Shown: positions 6,380 through 12,512 of the stretch, piece after piece
Layout: each line of letters opens with the position of its first letter
Position numbering within the stretch: the stretch's first letter is position 1
NCBI GenBank assembly: GCA_017965125.1
Contig: JAGCQO010000097.1
Span: 1-12,512, forward strand
DNA from: Paludibacteraceae bacterium
GTDB taxonomy: Bacteria; Bacteroidota; Bacteroidia; Bacteroidales; Paludibacteraceae
Length of the DNA stretch: 12,512 bases
Reading direction: 5' to 3'
Notes under the pieces: generated by a model
What the model was told of the DNA's origin: nothing
The model's database searches: none
What the model saw: the letters and a program-made list of their open reading frames with translations, nothing else
Made by a program: the position numbers and the translations under genes

Positions 6380-7909
6380 ATGGCACTTAACGAAGCACAG
6401 AAGAAATTAATCGAACTTAACAAGGAAGCAAACCTTGGAGGCGGAGAAGAGCGCATTAAGAAACAGCACGAAGGCGGCAAGATGACCGCAAGAGAAAGAA
6501 TTGATGTCTTGCTCGACAAAGGCACTTTCGCTGAAGTTGACAAGTTTGTCGTACACCAGTGCACAAACTTCGGCATGGACAAGAAGAAAATCGCTGGCGA
6601 CGGCATTGTCGCTGGTTACGGAAAGATAGCCGGACGCCTTGTTTTCATATACGCATACGACTTCACCGTTTTCGGCGGTTCTCTCGGCAGAACAGCTGCC
6701 GACAAGATCGTGAAGGTTCAGAGAATGGCTCTCAAGATGGGTGCCCCAATCATCGCAATCAACGACTCGGGAGGCGCAAGAATACAGGAAGGCGTGGCAG
6801 CGTTGGCTGGATACGGTGATATCTTCTATCAGAACACTATCTCATCAGGTGTAATCCCACAAATATCAGTGATAATGGGTCCTTGCGCTGGAGGTGCATG
6901 CTACTCTCCTGCCCTGACCGACTTCATTTTCATGACCAAGGAAAAGAGCCACATGTTTGTGACTGGCCCAGACGTTGTTAAGACCGTGACAAACGAGATC
7001 GTCACTAAGGAGGAACTCGGCGGCGCAATGACACACTCGTCTAAGTCGGGCGTTTCCCACTTCCTTGGCGAGAACGAGGAAGAGACACTGATGATGGTAA
7101 GAGAGCTCCTGAGCTTCCTGCCTTCAAACAACATGGAGGACGCTCCTATCGAGCCAAGCGAGGGCAGCCTTGAGGACAACGAGGCTCTGAACGACATAAT
7201 CCCAGACGACCCTAACAAACCATACGACATCAAGCAGCTCATAGAAGGCGTTGTTGACGACAAGTACTTCTTCGAGATCATGCCTCACTTCGCACAGAAC
7301 ATCGTTATCGGTTTCGCAAGACTCGAGGGCAAGGTTATAGGAATCGTAGCCAACCAGCCTGCATATCAGGCCGGAGTGCTGGACATCGACGCGTCAGACA
7401 AAGCCGCAAGATTCATCAGATTCTGCGACTGCTTCAATATTCCAATCATCACATTCGAGGACGTACCAGGATTCCTTCCAGGCACATTCCAGGAGCACAA
7501 CGGAATCATCAGACACGGAGCAAAGATCGTTTACGCATACGTCGAGGCGACAGTTCCTAAGATTACCGTAATCACAAGAAAGGCTTACGGAGGTGCGTAC
7601 ATCGTGATGAGCAGCAAGCACACTGGCTCTGACGTGAACTTCGCATACCCTTCAGCCGAAATCGCTGTGATGGGTGCCGACGGCGCTGTGAACATCCTTT
7701 ACAACAAAGCCACAGACGAGGAGAAGGTCAAGGCCAAGGAAGAGTACAAGGAGAAATTCTCTAACCCTTACAGAGCCGCCGAACTGGGATACATCGACGA
7801 GGTCATTCTGCCACAGGAGACAAGAAAGAAGCTTATCAAAGCCCTGGAGATGTCGCAGACCAAGAACAGAATCAACCCAGCTAAAAAGCACGGCAATATT
7901 CCTTTGTAA
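6380..7909 (+). CDS. Acyl-CoA carboxyltransferase subunit (PccB/MmdA family)
   Basis: Transfers the carboxyl group from biotin to an acyl-CoA. The 509 residues comprise two crotonase-like halves of the PccB/MmdA type. The N-half has DFTVFGGSLG at 94-103, the oxyanion loop SGGARIQEGVAAL at 130-142 and GPCAGGACYSPAL at 167-179. The C-half has VANQPAYQAGVLD at 323-335, FEDVPGFLPGTFQEHNGIIRHGAK at 359-382, KAYGGAYIVMSSKH at 401-414 and the AYPSAEIAVMGADGAVNI block. I408 occupies the position that, in Streptomyces PccB, is the aspartate known to steer acyl-CoA choice. The substrate could thus be acetyl-CoA, propionyl-CoA or both. It is last in the carboxylase operon. The operon includes a biotin carboxylase and no MmdB or OadG, so this is an ATP-using carboxylase rather than a sodium-pumping decarboxylase. 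No strong Shine-Dalgarno site is visible. Confidence 0.93.
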   Translation: MALNEAQKKLIELNKEANLGGGEERIKKQHEGGKMTARERIDVLLDKGTFAEVDKFVVHQCTNFGMDKKKIAGDGIVAGYGKIAGRLVFIYAYDFTVFGGSLGRTAADKIVKVQRMALKMGAPIIAINDSGGARIQEGVAALAGYGDIFYQNTISSGVIPQISVIMGPCAGGACYSPALTDFIFMTKEKSHMFVTGPDVVKTVTNEIVTKEELGGAMTHSSKSGVSHFLGENEEETLMMVRELLSFLPSNNMEDAPIEPSEGSLEDNEALNDIIPDDPNKPYDIKQLIEGVVDDKYFFEIMPHFAQNIVIGFARLEGKVIGIVANQPAYQAGVLDIDASDKAARFIRFCDCFNIPIITFEDVPGFLPGTFQEHNGIIRHGAKIVYAYVEATVPKITVITRKAYGGAYIVMSSKHTGSDVNFAYPSAEIAVMGADGAVNILYNKATDEEKVKAKEEYKEKFSNPYRAAELGYIDEVILPQETRKKLIKALEMSQTKNRINPAKKHGNIPL

Positions 7910-7934
7910 AAACAGGAAAACAAGACATAGACAC

Positions 7935-7969
7935 GGGAAGGCATTTCATTTCTGAAATGCCTTTCTGTT
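7935..7969 (+). terminator. Intrinsic terminator of the carboxylase operon
   Basis: AAGGCATTTCA (7938-7948), a TTTC loop and TGAAATGCCTT (7953-7963) make a perfect 11-base stem, extendable by three G-C/G-T pairs. It is followed by TCTGTT. It begins 25 bases past the carboxyltransferase stop and would end the operon. Confidence 0.82.
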
Positions 7970-7991
7970 AAGTATATACGCTATGTTTTGT

Positions 7992-8023
7992 TTTGTATTA
8001 TTGAATTATTAAAAGTATCTTTG
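7992..8023 (+). promoter_or_regulatory. Promoter of the DUF3078 gene
   Basis: TTTG at 7992-7995, a 20-base spacer and TATCTTTG at 8016-8023 match the Bacteroidetes sigma-ABfr pattern (-33 TTTG, -7 TAnnTTTG) exactly. The surroundings are AT-rich. This is the best promoter match in the window and leaves a leader of about 25 bases. Confidence 0.8.
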
Positions 8024-8055
8024 TAAATACTTAAAAACAAATAAAATAGGAGAAA

Positions 8056-9021
8056 ATGAGATTAAAAAGACTTTGTGTAGTGGCATTGTTTGCTGCTTTG
8101 GGCGGAATAGCGTCTGCACAAATAACTGACCTCGAGACTTCAATCAGAGACGACAAAACAGTCACAACCGAGAAGCAGGACTCAACCAAATGGAAATGGG
8201 GAGGAATGTTCGGACTGAACGCTTCACAAGCGACATTCACCAACTGGGCGGCCGGAGGATCGAACTCGGTCGGAGGTAACGCGATGACGAACCTGTGGCT
8301 CAACTTCGTGGGCAACACATCCTCGTGGGAAAACACACTCGACCTCGGTTACGGACTTCTTTACCAGGAAAGCGACGGACTGAGAAAGACCGACGATAAA
8401 ATCGACTTCTCATCAAAGTACGGCTACAAAGCCAGCAAGCACTGGTACTATGCTGCGATGCTGAACTTCAAGACCCAGTTCTCTGAGGGTTACAACTACC
8501 CTAACGACTCGGTCATCGTGTCTAACTTCATGGCGCCAGGTTACCTGATCGGCGCGATAGGTATGGACTACAAGCCTCACAAAGTATTCACAGCCTTCAT
8601 CTCACCTGTGACAGCCAAGATGACATTCGTGCTTGACAACACACTGTCCGAACAAGGCGCGTTCGGTGTCGAGAAGGGCGAGAAGTTCAGACTGCAGTGC
8701 GGTGGATACCTCAGACTTGTGTACAACCAATCATTCCTGAAAAACTCCATCACAATCATTTCTAAACTGGACTTGTTCTCTAACTACTATTCAAACTCAG
8801 GAGAGAGCGCTAAGCCACAGAACATAGATGTGAACTGGGAAAACATAATCTCATTCAAGATAAACAAGTACATCTCGGCAAACATCAACACGCTGCTGAT
8901 ATATGACGACGACATAAAGATGCCTACAGGAACAAAGGATTCCGAAGGCAAAGACATAACAAAAGGACCGAAACTGCAGTTCAAGGAAGTTGTGGGCATC
9001 GGCCTTTCATACAAGTTCTAA
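8056..9021 (+). CDS. DUF3078 family exported, probably outer-membrane, protein
   Basis: A Bacteroidetes-specific DUF3078 protein of unknown function. The first 22 residues (MRLKRLCVVALFAALGGIASAQ) form a clear signal peptide, with cleavage likely after ASA. The mature part begins with WKWGGMFGLNASQATFTNWAAGG (about 44-66), the family's hallmark opening. It continues with many alternating aromatic/polar strand-like segments (for example WENTLDLGYGLLY and HWYYAAMLNFKTQF) and ends in LSYKF. A C-terminal phenylalanine and this pattern suggest an outer-membrane beta-barrel (inference). AGGAGA sits a few bases before the ATG and supports the start. The gene has its own strong promoter and its own terminator, so it is monocistronic. 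The neighbouring genes give no functional clue. Confidence 0.88.
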   Translation: MRLKRLCVVALFAALGGIASAQITDLETSIRDDKTVTTEKQDSTKWKWGGMFGLNASQATFTNWAAGGSNSVGGNAMTNLWLNFVGNTSSWENTLDLGYGLLYQESDGLRKTDDKIDFSSKYGYKASKHWYYAAMLNFKTQFSEGYNYPNDSVIVSNFMAPGYLIGAIGMDYKPHKVFTAFISPVTAKMTFVLDNTLSEQGAFGVEKGEKFRLQCGGYLRLVYNQSFLKNSITIISKLDLFSNYYSNSGESAKPQNIDVNWENIISFKINKYISANINTLLIYDDDIKMPTGTKDSEGKDITKGPKLQFKEVVGIGLSYKF

Positions 9022-9043
9022 CACAAGGTCGTAAAAACATAAG

Positions 9044-9080
9044 AAAGGGCAAGCATGATGTGTGTCATGCTTGTCTTTTT
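9044..9080 (+). terminator. Intrinsic terminator after the DUF3078 gene
   Basis: GGCAAGCATGA (9048-9058), a TGTGTG loop and TCATGCTTGTC (9065-9075) pair over 11 bases with one G-T pair. TTTTT follows at 9076-9080, preceded by a matching AAAG on the 5' side. Confidence 0.87.
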
Positions 9081-9160
9081 GTATGGCGCCACTACCATCT
9101 TGTAGCCATAAACCACGCTGAAAATCATATAATATAGCTATTCCGCAAGTATCGAAAAAT

Positions 9161-9183
9161 ATATATATTTGAAGAATATATAT
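9161..9183. repeat. AT-rich inverted repeat over the hemerythrin gene promoter
   Basis: ATATATATT (9161-9169) and AATATATAT (9175-9183) form a perfect 9-base inverted repeat with a 5-base centre. It covers the -7 element at 9164-9171 and the likely transcription start. It could be an operator, but alternating AT makes chance palindromes common. Confidence 0.35.
9164..9171 (+). promoter_or_regulatory. Candidate hemerythrin-regulator operon promoter (-7 element)
   Basis: TATATTTG matches TAnnTTTG and lies 36 bases before the ATG at 9208, just after the upstream terminator. No TTTG is seen at the -33 position, so activation by a regulator is possible. Confidence 0.45.
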
Positions 9184-9207
9184 AATCCATAAAACGCTTT
9201 TATCGAA

Positions 9208-9894
9208 ATGCACAAGAACACTATTATATCTGTGGATATGAAGATGGCTGATATAATTCATATCGACTTATACAACCTGTTTATTATCAACAGATTCGGC
9301 ATACATTTAGGTTTCGGCGACAAAACGATTGAGGAGGTGTGCAAAAACGAGAATGTTGACCCTCGTCTTTTCGTCACTGTGTGCAACATAAACAACAGCA
9401 CGAAAAGCATAGACAAGACCGACATTCACACAGAACACATACTGCAGCTCGTGAACTTCCTGAAGAACTCACACGACTACTACAGGAAGATAAGGCTGCC
9501 TGAGGTGAAGCGCTCCATCTTCAACCTGTCAAAATTCTACGACGCAAACACAGAGAAAGCGCTCGGACACTTCTTCGACGAGTACATAAGAGAGTTCAAG
9601 AACCACATTGAATACGAGGAGAACACCGTATTCCCTTACATCAAGGGGCTGTGCGACGGCGTGAGGAACGATGACTTCTCGATAAACAAGTTCGAGGACC
9701 ATCACGACAACATAGAGGAGAAGCTCGGCGACCTCAAAAACATCATTATAAAATACATGTCGAAGCCAGAGCACGACCTGCATAAGCTCGACCTTCTGGA
9801 CAAGCTGTTCCAGCTGCAGGACGACCTGAACAGACACACAATGATCGAGGATTTGCTGCTGACACCAATGGTTTCAAAATTAGAAACGCTGTAA
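9208..9894 (+). CDS. Hemerythrin-domain protein with ScdA_N-like N-terminus
   Basis: A cytoplasmic hemerythrin-fold protein related to RIC/YtfE/ScdA di-iron proteins that respond to NO or oxidative damage of Fe-S clusters. Residues about 13-60 (IHIDLYNLFIINRFGIHLGFGDKTIEEVCKNENVDP) match the ScdA_N/DUF542 pattern. The Cys-Cys pair usual after the GID/GI motif is LG-FG here. Residues about 74-225 form the four-helix part. Candidate di-iron ligands by comparison with E. coli YtfE are H89, H133, E137, H166, H210 and E214. The YtfE H105 counterpart falls near SKFYDAN and has no His, unless H121 serves. It starts a run of closely spaced genes, with the LuxR-type regulator 15 bases downstream. Starts at M11 or M13 (9238, 9244) are possible, since no clear ribosome-binding site marks 9208. 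The family call is firm; sensing versus repair is unsettled. Confidence 0.85.
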   Translation: MHKNTIISVDMKMADIIHIDLYNLFIINRFGIHLGFGDKTIEEVCKNENVDPRLFVTVCNINNSTKSIDKTDIHTEHILQLVNFLKNSHDYYRKIRLPEVKRSIFNLSKFYDANTEKALGHFFDEYIREFKNHIEYEENTVFPYIKGLCDGVRNDDFSINKFEDHHDNIEEKLGDLKNIIIKYMSKPEHDLHKLDLLDKLFQLQDDLNRHTMIEDLLLTPMVSKLETL

Positions 9895-9909
9895 AAAAAG
9901 GAGAAGTCC

Positions 9910-10497
9910 ATGAAAAAGATAATGATAGTAGAGCCTTCGCCCATTGTGCAAGAGGGTTTGAAACGAATCATAGAGGACACGCCGGAGTTCTCTGTGGAAT
10001 GGAGTTTCTATGACACAAACAGGCTCAAGGAGCATTGCTTGTCGCACAATCCAGACATCGTGATATTCAATCCGTCGCTCATAGGACAGTCGGCAAGAAA
10101 CTCGATAAGACACACGTTCGAGATAGACGACACCACTCCGCTTGTGGCCATCGTGTACAGCTTCTTCGACAACGAGATACTGTCGCAATTCGACACAGAG
10201 ATAGGCATAAACGACAACAACACACGCATAATAAACAAGCTGCAGACACTCAAAAACGACACAAGCAGCAAGACGAAGACCGAAAGCGAGACGCTGAGCG
10301 ACCGTGAGAACGAGATACTTGTGGCCATAGCTCAAGGATTGACTAACAAGGAGATAGCAGAGAAATACTACATCTCCATACATACTGTCATATCACACAG
10401 GAAAAACATCGTCAAGAAAACCGGCATAAAAACAGTGTCCGGACTCACTGTCTATGCGCTGTTGAACAACCTCATATCATACGACGACATCGAATAA
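9910..10497 (+). CDS. LuxR/NarL-type regulator with degenerate receiver domain
   Basis: A 195-residue DNA-binding regulator. The C-terminal LuxR helix-turn-helix (about 129-189) shows LSDRENEILVAIAQGLTNKEIA, then ISIHTVISHRKNIVKKTGI. The N-terminal half (about 1-105) has receiver-like strands (KKIMIVEPSP, PDIVIFNPSL) but has lost the chemistry. The phosphoacceptor aspartate is N54, the acidic pair near residue 8-9 is only E8 followed by P9, and the usual lysine after strand 5 is not evident. It is therefore probably a pseudo-receiver that works without phosphorylation (inference). A good AAGGAG site precedes the ATG. It is 15 bases downstream of the hemerythrin gene and 18 bases upstream of a lipoprotein gene. 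The hemerythrin protein may be its sensory partner. No histidine kinase gene is in the window. Confidence 0.9.
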   Translation: MKKIMIVEPSPIVQEGLKRIIEDTPEFSVEWSFYDTNRLKEHCLSHNPDIVIFNPSLIGQSARNSIRHTFEIDDTTPLVAIVYSFFDNEILSQFDTEIGINDNNTRIINKLQTLKNDTSSKTKTESETLSDRENEILVAIAQGLTNKEIAEKYYISIHTVISHRKNIVKKTGIKTVSGLTVYALLNNLISYDDIE

Positions 10498-10515
10498 CCA
10501 CAAACCATATTGAGT

Positions 10516-10986
10516 ATGAAAAAGACATCGATCATAAGCATAATTTTAGGCGCAGCACTGCTTTGCGGATGCAGCAAGAAACAAGGATATGAGATAAACG
10601 GCGAGGACGAGAACGAAGATTCTGTCGAGGTCGTCACCGAGACCGAAAACACACACGAGACAAACGAGGCTCCAGCCGCTCCGCAAGAACAGGCCCAGAC
10701 TGCAAACGACAACAAGAAGCAGGAGATAGAAAGCATAAGAAAGAAGGTGAAAAGCCTGAAAGTGATAAAGGACACCGAGCGCGAGATAAAGGAGAGCACT
10801 GGAGGCACGAAAAGCCTCGGACTGATAATAGACAGAAGCAACGAGAATCCGAAAATATACAACATCGCCTACGGAATGAACGGCGAAGACAAGTTTGAGA
10901 CCTACGGATTCATAAGGTATAACACTGAAACTAAGATATTTGAAGAGAAAGATCCTATCAGCGGCGAATACGTGATTGTGGATTAA
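10516..10986 (+). CDS. Small predicted lipoprotein of unknown function
   Basis: I do not recognise the family. From the ATG at 10516 the product is 156 residues. A TTG two codons upstream is possible but less likely. The N-terminus (MKKTSIISIILGAALLCGC) is a lipoprotein signal peptide with lipobox L-C-G-C and lipidation expected at C19. Residues about 25-70 are low-complexity, acidic and Glu/Asn/Ala/Gln-rich, probably disordered. Residues about 70-95 (IESIRKKVKSLKVIKDTERE) look like a charged helix or coiled coil. The last part (about 95-156) has beta-like segments such as SLGLIIDRS and KIYNIAYGM, and ends GEYVIVD. It lies 18 bases after the LuxR-type regulator and 28 bases before mtaB, so it is probably co-transcribed with both. 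There is no clear functional link beyond that position. Confidence 0.78.
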   Translation: MKKTSIISIILGAALLCGCSKKQGYEINGEDENEDSVEVVTETENTHETNEAPAAPQEQAQTANDNKKQEIESIRKKVKSLKVIKDTEREIKESTGGTKSLGLIIDRSNENPKIYNIAYGMNGEDKFETYGFIRYNTETKIFEEKDPISGEYVIVD

Positions 10987-11014
10987 ACAAAGAGAGAAGC
11001 CCTATTTTTTACCA

Positions 11015-12325
11015 ATGACTGAACCAAACAAGACAAAGAAAGTTTTCTTCCATACGCTGGGTTGCAAACTGAACTTCGCGGAGACCTCATACCTCGGCAA
11101 AATGCTTATAGAAAAGGGATATGAGAAGACGAAGGAAGAGAAGCAAGCCGACATATACATCATAAACACATGCTCTGTCACCGACGTGGCCGACCACAAA
11201 TGCAGACAGGCTGTCGCACACCTGCACAGGCAAAACCCTGACGCAAGGATAATCGTGACCGGATGTTACGCCCAACTGAAACCCGACGAGATAATCAAGC
11301 TGCCGGGAGTGGACCTCGTCCTGGGCATAAACGAGAAACTCGACATCGACAAATACGTCGAGGAGATTGAGTCCGGCAACGAAAACCACATACAACACAC
11401 TGAGACACAAGACATAAAGGACTTCTACCCTTCCCGTTCGTACGACGACAGGACAAGATGCTTCCTGAAGGTGCAAGACGGATGCGACTACTACTGCACC
11501 TACTGCACGATACCGTACGCAAGGGGCAAAAGCAGAAGCGGAAGCATCGAGGACATAATAAAGGAGACGCACAAAGCAGTGGAGGAAGGAGCCAAGGAAG
11601 TCGTGATAACCGGTGTGAACATAGGCGACTTCGGCCGAGGACACGGCGTCAAGTTCATCGACCTGATAAAGGAGCTCGAGAAAACCGACGGCATAGACAG
11701 ATACAGAATCTCAAGCATAGAGCCTAACCTGCTGAGCGACGAGATAATAGAATTCGTGTCGAAGTCGGACAAGTTCGCTCCGCACTTCCACATACCGCTG
11801 CAGTCCGGAAGCAACGACGTGCTGAAGCTGATGGGAAGACGGTACAAGAGAGAGCTGTTCCAGCACAAGATAGAGCTTATAAAGCAAATGATACCAAACG
11901 CCTTCATCGGAGTGGACGTCATAGTCGGCACAAGAGGCGAAACGCCAGAGTTTTTCGAGGACTCCAAGAACTTCATCGAAAGCCTGCCTATAAGCCAGCT
12001 GCACGTATTCTCATACTCCGAAAGAGCCGGAACAAAAGCGCTGCAGATACCATACATCGTGAGCGCCGACGAGAAGAAGCGAAGAAGCGCGGAGCTGCAC
12101 GAAATATCGGAGCGCAAAATAAAAGACTTCTACCAGTCGCACCAAGGACAGAAAGCGACCGTGCTGTGGGAAAACACCAACAAGAACGGCTACATGTTCG
12201 GATTCACCGAGAACTATATAAGAGTGACCACGCCTTACGACAAGACGCTCGTGAACACGTTCCAGGCTGTGGAGCTCGGCGAATTCTCCGACGACAAGAT
12301 ACTGTCGCTTAAAGTCAAGCCTTAA
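11015..12325 (+). CDS. mtaB: tRNA methylthiotransferase MtaB (t6A37 to ms2t6A37)
   Basis: A radical-SAM methylthiotransferase that converts N6-threonylcarbamoyladenosine at position 37 of ANN-decoding tRNAs to its 2-methylthio form. The 436 residues match MtaB length (B. subtilis about 450). The N-terminal UPF0004 domain carries cluster cysteines C17 (HTLGCKLN), C53 (NTCSVT) and C84 (TGCYAQ). HTLGCKLN, with Lys-Leu-Asn in place of MiaB's Gln-Met-Asn, points to MtaB over MiaB and RimO. The radical SAM CxxxCxxC is C157, C161 and C164 (CDYYCTYC). FHIPLQSGSNDVL and the GVDVIVGTRGET block follow, and the last about 60 residues fit a TRAM RNA-binding domain. An in-frame TTG at 10976 would add 13 residues overlapping the lipoprotein gene. 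The ATG at 11015 fits the family better. It is last of the closely spaced run that starts at 9208. Confidence 0.94.
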   Translation: MTEPNKTKKVFFHTLGCKLNFAETSYLGKMLIEKGYEKTKEEKQADIYIINTCSVTDVADHKCRQAVAHLHRQNPDARIIVTGCYAQLKPDEIIKLPGVDLVLGINEKLDIDKYVEEIESGNENHIQHTETQDIKDFYPSRSYDDRTRCFLKVQDGCDYYCTYCTIPYARGKSRSGSIEDIIKETHKAVEEGAKEVVITGVNIGDFGRGHGVKFIDLIKELEKTDGIDRYRISSIEPNLLSDEIIEFVSKSDKFAPHFHIPLQSGSNDVLKLMGRRYKRELFQHKIELIKQMIPNAFIGVDVIVGTRGETPEFFEDSKNFIESLPISQLHVFSYSERAGTKALQIPYIVSADEKKRRSAELHEISERKIKDFYQSHQGQKATVLWENTNKNGYMFGFTENYIRVTTPYDKTLVNTFQAVELGEFSDDKILSLKVKP

Positions 12326-12359
12326 TGCACAAGGAAATGGTTTGTTGAGTCATTTACAT

Positions 12360-12367
12360 TATCTTTG
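12360..12367 (+). promoter_or_regulatory. Candidate tgt promoter (-7 element)
   Basis: TATCTTTG is an exact TAnnTTTG match 28 bases before the tgt ATG. A TTTG at 12341-12344 could be the -33 element, but the 15-base spacer is short. This suggests tgt starts its own transcript rather than reading through from mtaB. Confidence 0.55.
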
Positions 12368-12395
12368 CACACTGATTTACACACACAACTGAAAC

Positions 12396-12512
12396 ATGAA
12401 ATTCGAAATAACAAAGAATGCGGAAAAGAGTCAGGCGAGAGCTGGTGTAATAACCACCGATCACGGAAAAATTGAGACTCCGATTTTCATGCCAGTTGGC
12501 ACAGAAGCCACA
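12396..12512 (+). CDS. tgt: tRNA-guanine transglycosylase Tgt (5' part only)
   Basis: The gene runs off the right edge after 39 codons. The peptide [20 protein letters not shown] continues with [19 protein letters not shown], the conserved N-terminus of bacterial Tgt (family pattern: ARxGxxxTxHGxxxTPxFMPVGTxAT). Tgt swaps guanine-34 for the queuosine precursor preQ1 in the anticodons of tRNA-Asp, -Asn, -His and -Tyr. The catalytic aspartates and zinc site lie beyond the window. It follows mtaB after 70 bases with a candidate promoter between. Both neighbours modify tRNA. Confidence 0.93.
   Translation, partial: MKFEITKNAEKSQARAGVITTDHGKIETPIFMPVGTEAT

Noticed and set aside
6380..7909. Sodium-pumping methylmalonyl-CoA decarboxylase (MmdA complex)
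   Set aside because: The operon contains a biotin carboxylase and has no membrane beta subunit (MmdB/OadB) or OadG-like subunit, so an ATP-dependent carboxylase is the better reading.
9880..10383. 167-codon open frame on the minus strand opposite the LuxR-type regulator
   Set aside because: It mirrors the regulator, whose protein is clearly conserved. The antisense product is a Tyr/Leu/Val-rich composition artefact with no recognisable domain or ribosome-binding site.
10510..10515. TTG start two codons upstream of the lipoprotein ATG
   Set aside because: The ATG at 10516 gives a standard MKK lipoprotein signal peptide, and there is no reason to prefer TTG.
10976..11014. Upstream TTG start adding 13 residues to MtaB
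   Set aside because: It overlaps the end of the lipoprotein gene, and the added residues (starting with IKQREKPYFLP after the TTG) do not resemble the family N-terminus. The ATG at 11015 gives the usual start close to the HTLGCKLN motif.
11500..12117. 205-codon open frame on the minus strand inside mtaB
   Set aside because: mtaB on the plus strand has all family motifs. The antisense frame is Ser-rich and low in motif content, as expected for a shadow.
1..12512. CRISPR arrays, tRNA or rRNA genes, insertion sequences, integrase sites
   Set aside because: No spaced direct repeats, tRNA-like cloverleaf, transposase motif or flanking target duplication was noticed on reading either strand. This was by eye only.

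Overview
The window looks like an ordinary chromosomal segment from a member of the Bacteroidetes, most likely Bacteroidales. The gene families and pairings (pyrB-pyrI-flavin reductase, a DUF3078 outer-membrane protein, a split biotin carboxylase/carrier/carboxyltransferase operon, a hemerythrin plus LuxR regulator pair) fit that group. So do the promoters, most of which show the TAnnTTTG -7 element, and the weak or absent Shine-Dalgarno sites before several genes. Arginine is very often AGA. I cannot name a genus. No tRNA, rRNA, CRISPR array, insertion sequence or phage gene is visible. No gene-free stretch exceeds 300 bases.

Layout. Minus strand (1-2272): the start of a flavin reductase-family gene, then pyrI and pyrB (the two chains of aspartate transcarbamoylase), then an IMPACT/YigZ-family gene. 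A divergent promoter region lies at 2273-2437. Plus strand from there: an AspT/YidE-type transporter with two RCK_C-like domains (2438-4126). Next is a three-gene acyl-CoA carboxylase operon (4295-7909: biotin carboxylase, biotin carrier, carboxyltransferase) closed by a clear terminator. A monocistronic DUF3078 exported protein follows (8056-9021), with the best promoter in the window and its own terminator. Then comes a tightly spaced run of hemerythrin-domain protein, pseudo-receiver LuxR-type regulator, small lipoprotein and mtaB (9208-12325). The window ends in the first 39 codons of tgt.

How the genes work together. pyrB/pyrI encode the committed step of pyrimidine synthesis and its allosteric chain. 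The carboxylase operon builds one biotin-dependent enzyme that carboxylates acetyl-CoA and/or propionyl-CoA; its substrate cannot be fixed from sequence. mtaB and tgt both modify tRNA but appear to be separate transcription units.

The most interesting part is the hemerythrin/regulator pair. The hemerythrin-like protein has an RIC/ScdA-like layout but lacks the Cys-Cys pair of its N-terminal domain and apparently one metal-ligand histidine. The regulator beside it has lost the phosphorylatable aspartate of its receiver domain. Together they suggest a non-phosphorylation sensory module for oxygen, NO or iron. A second point of note is that the carboxylase appears to be split inside its BT (linker) domain. 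Most of the window is otherwise conserved housekeeping DNA, and I see no clear sign of a wholly new system.
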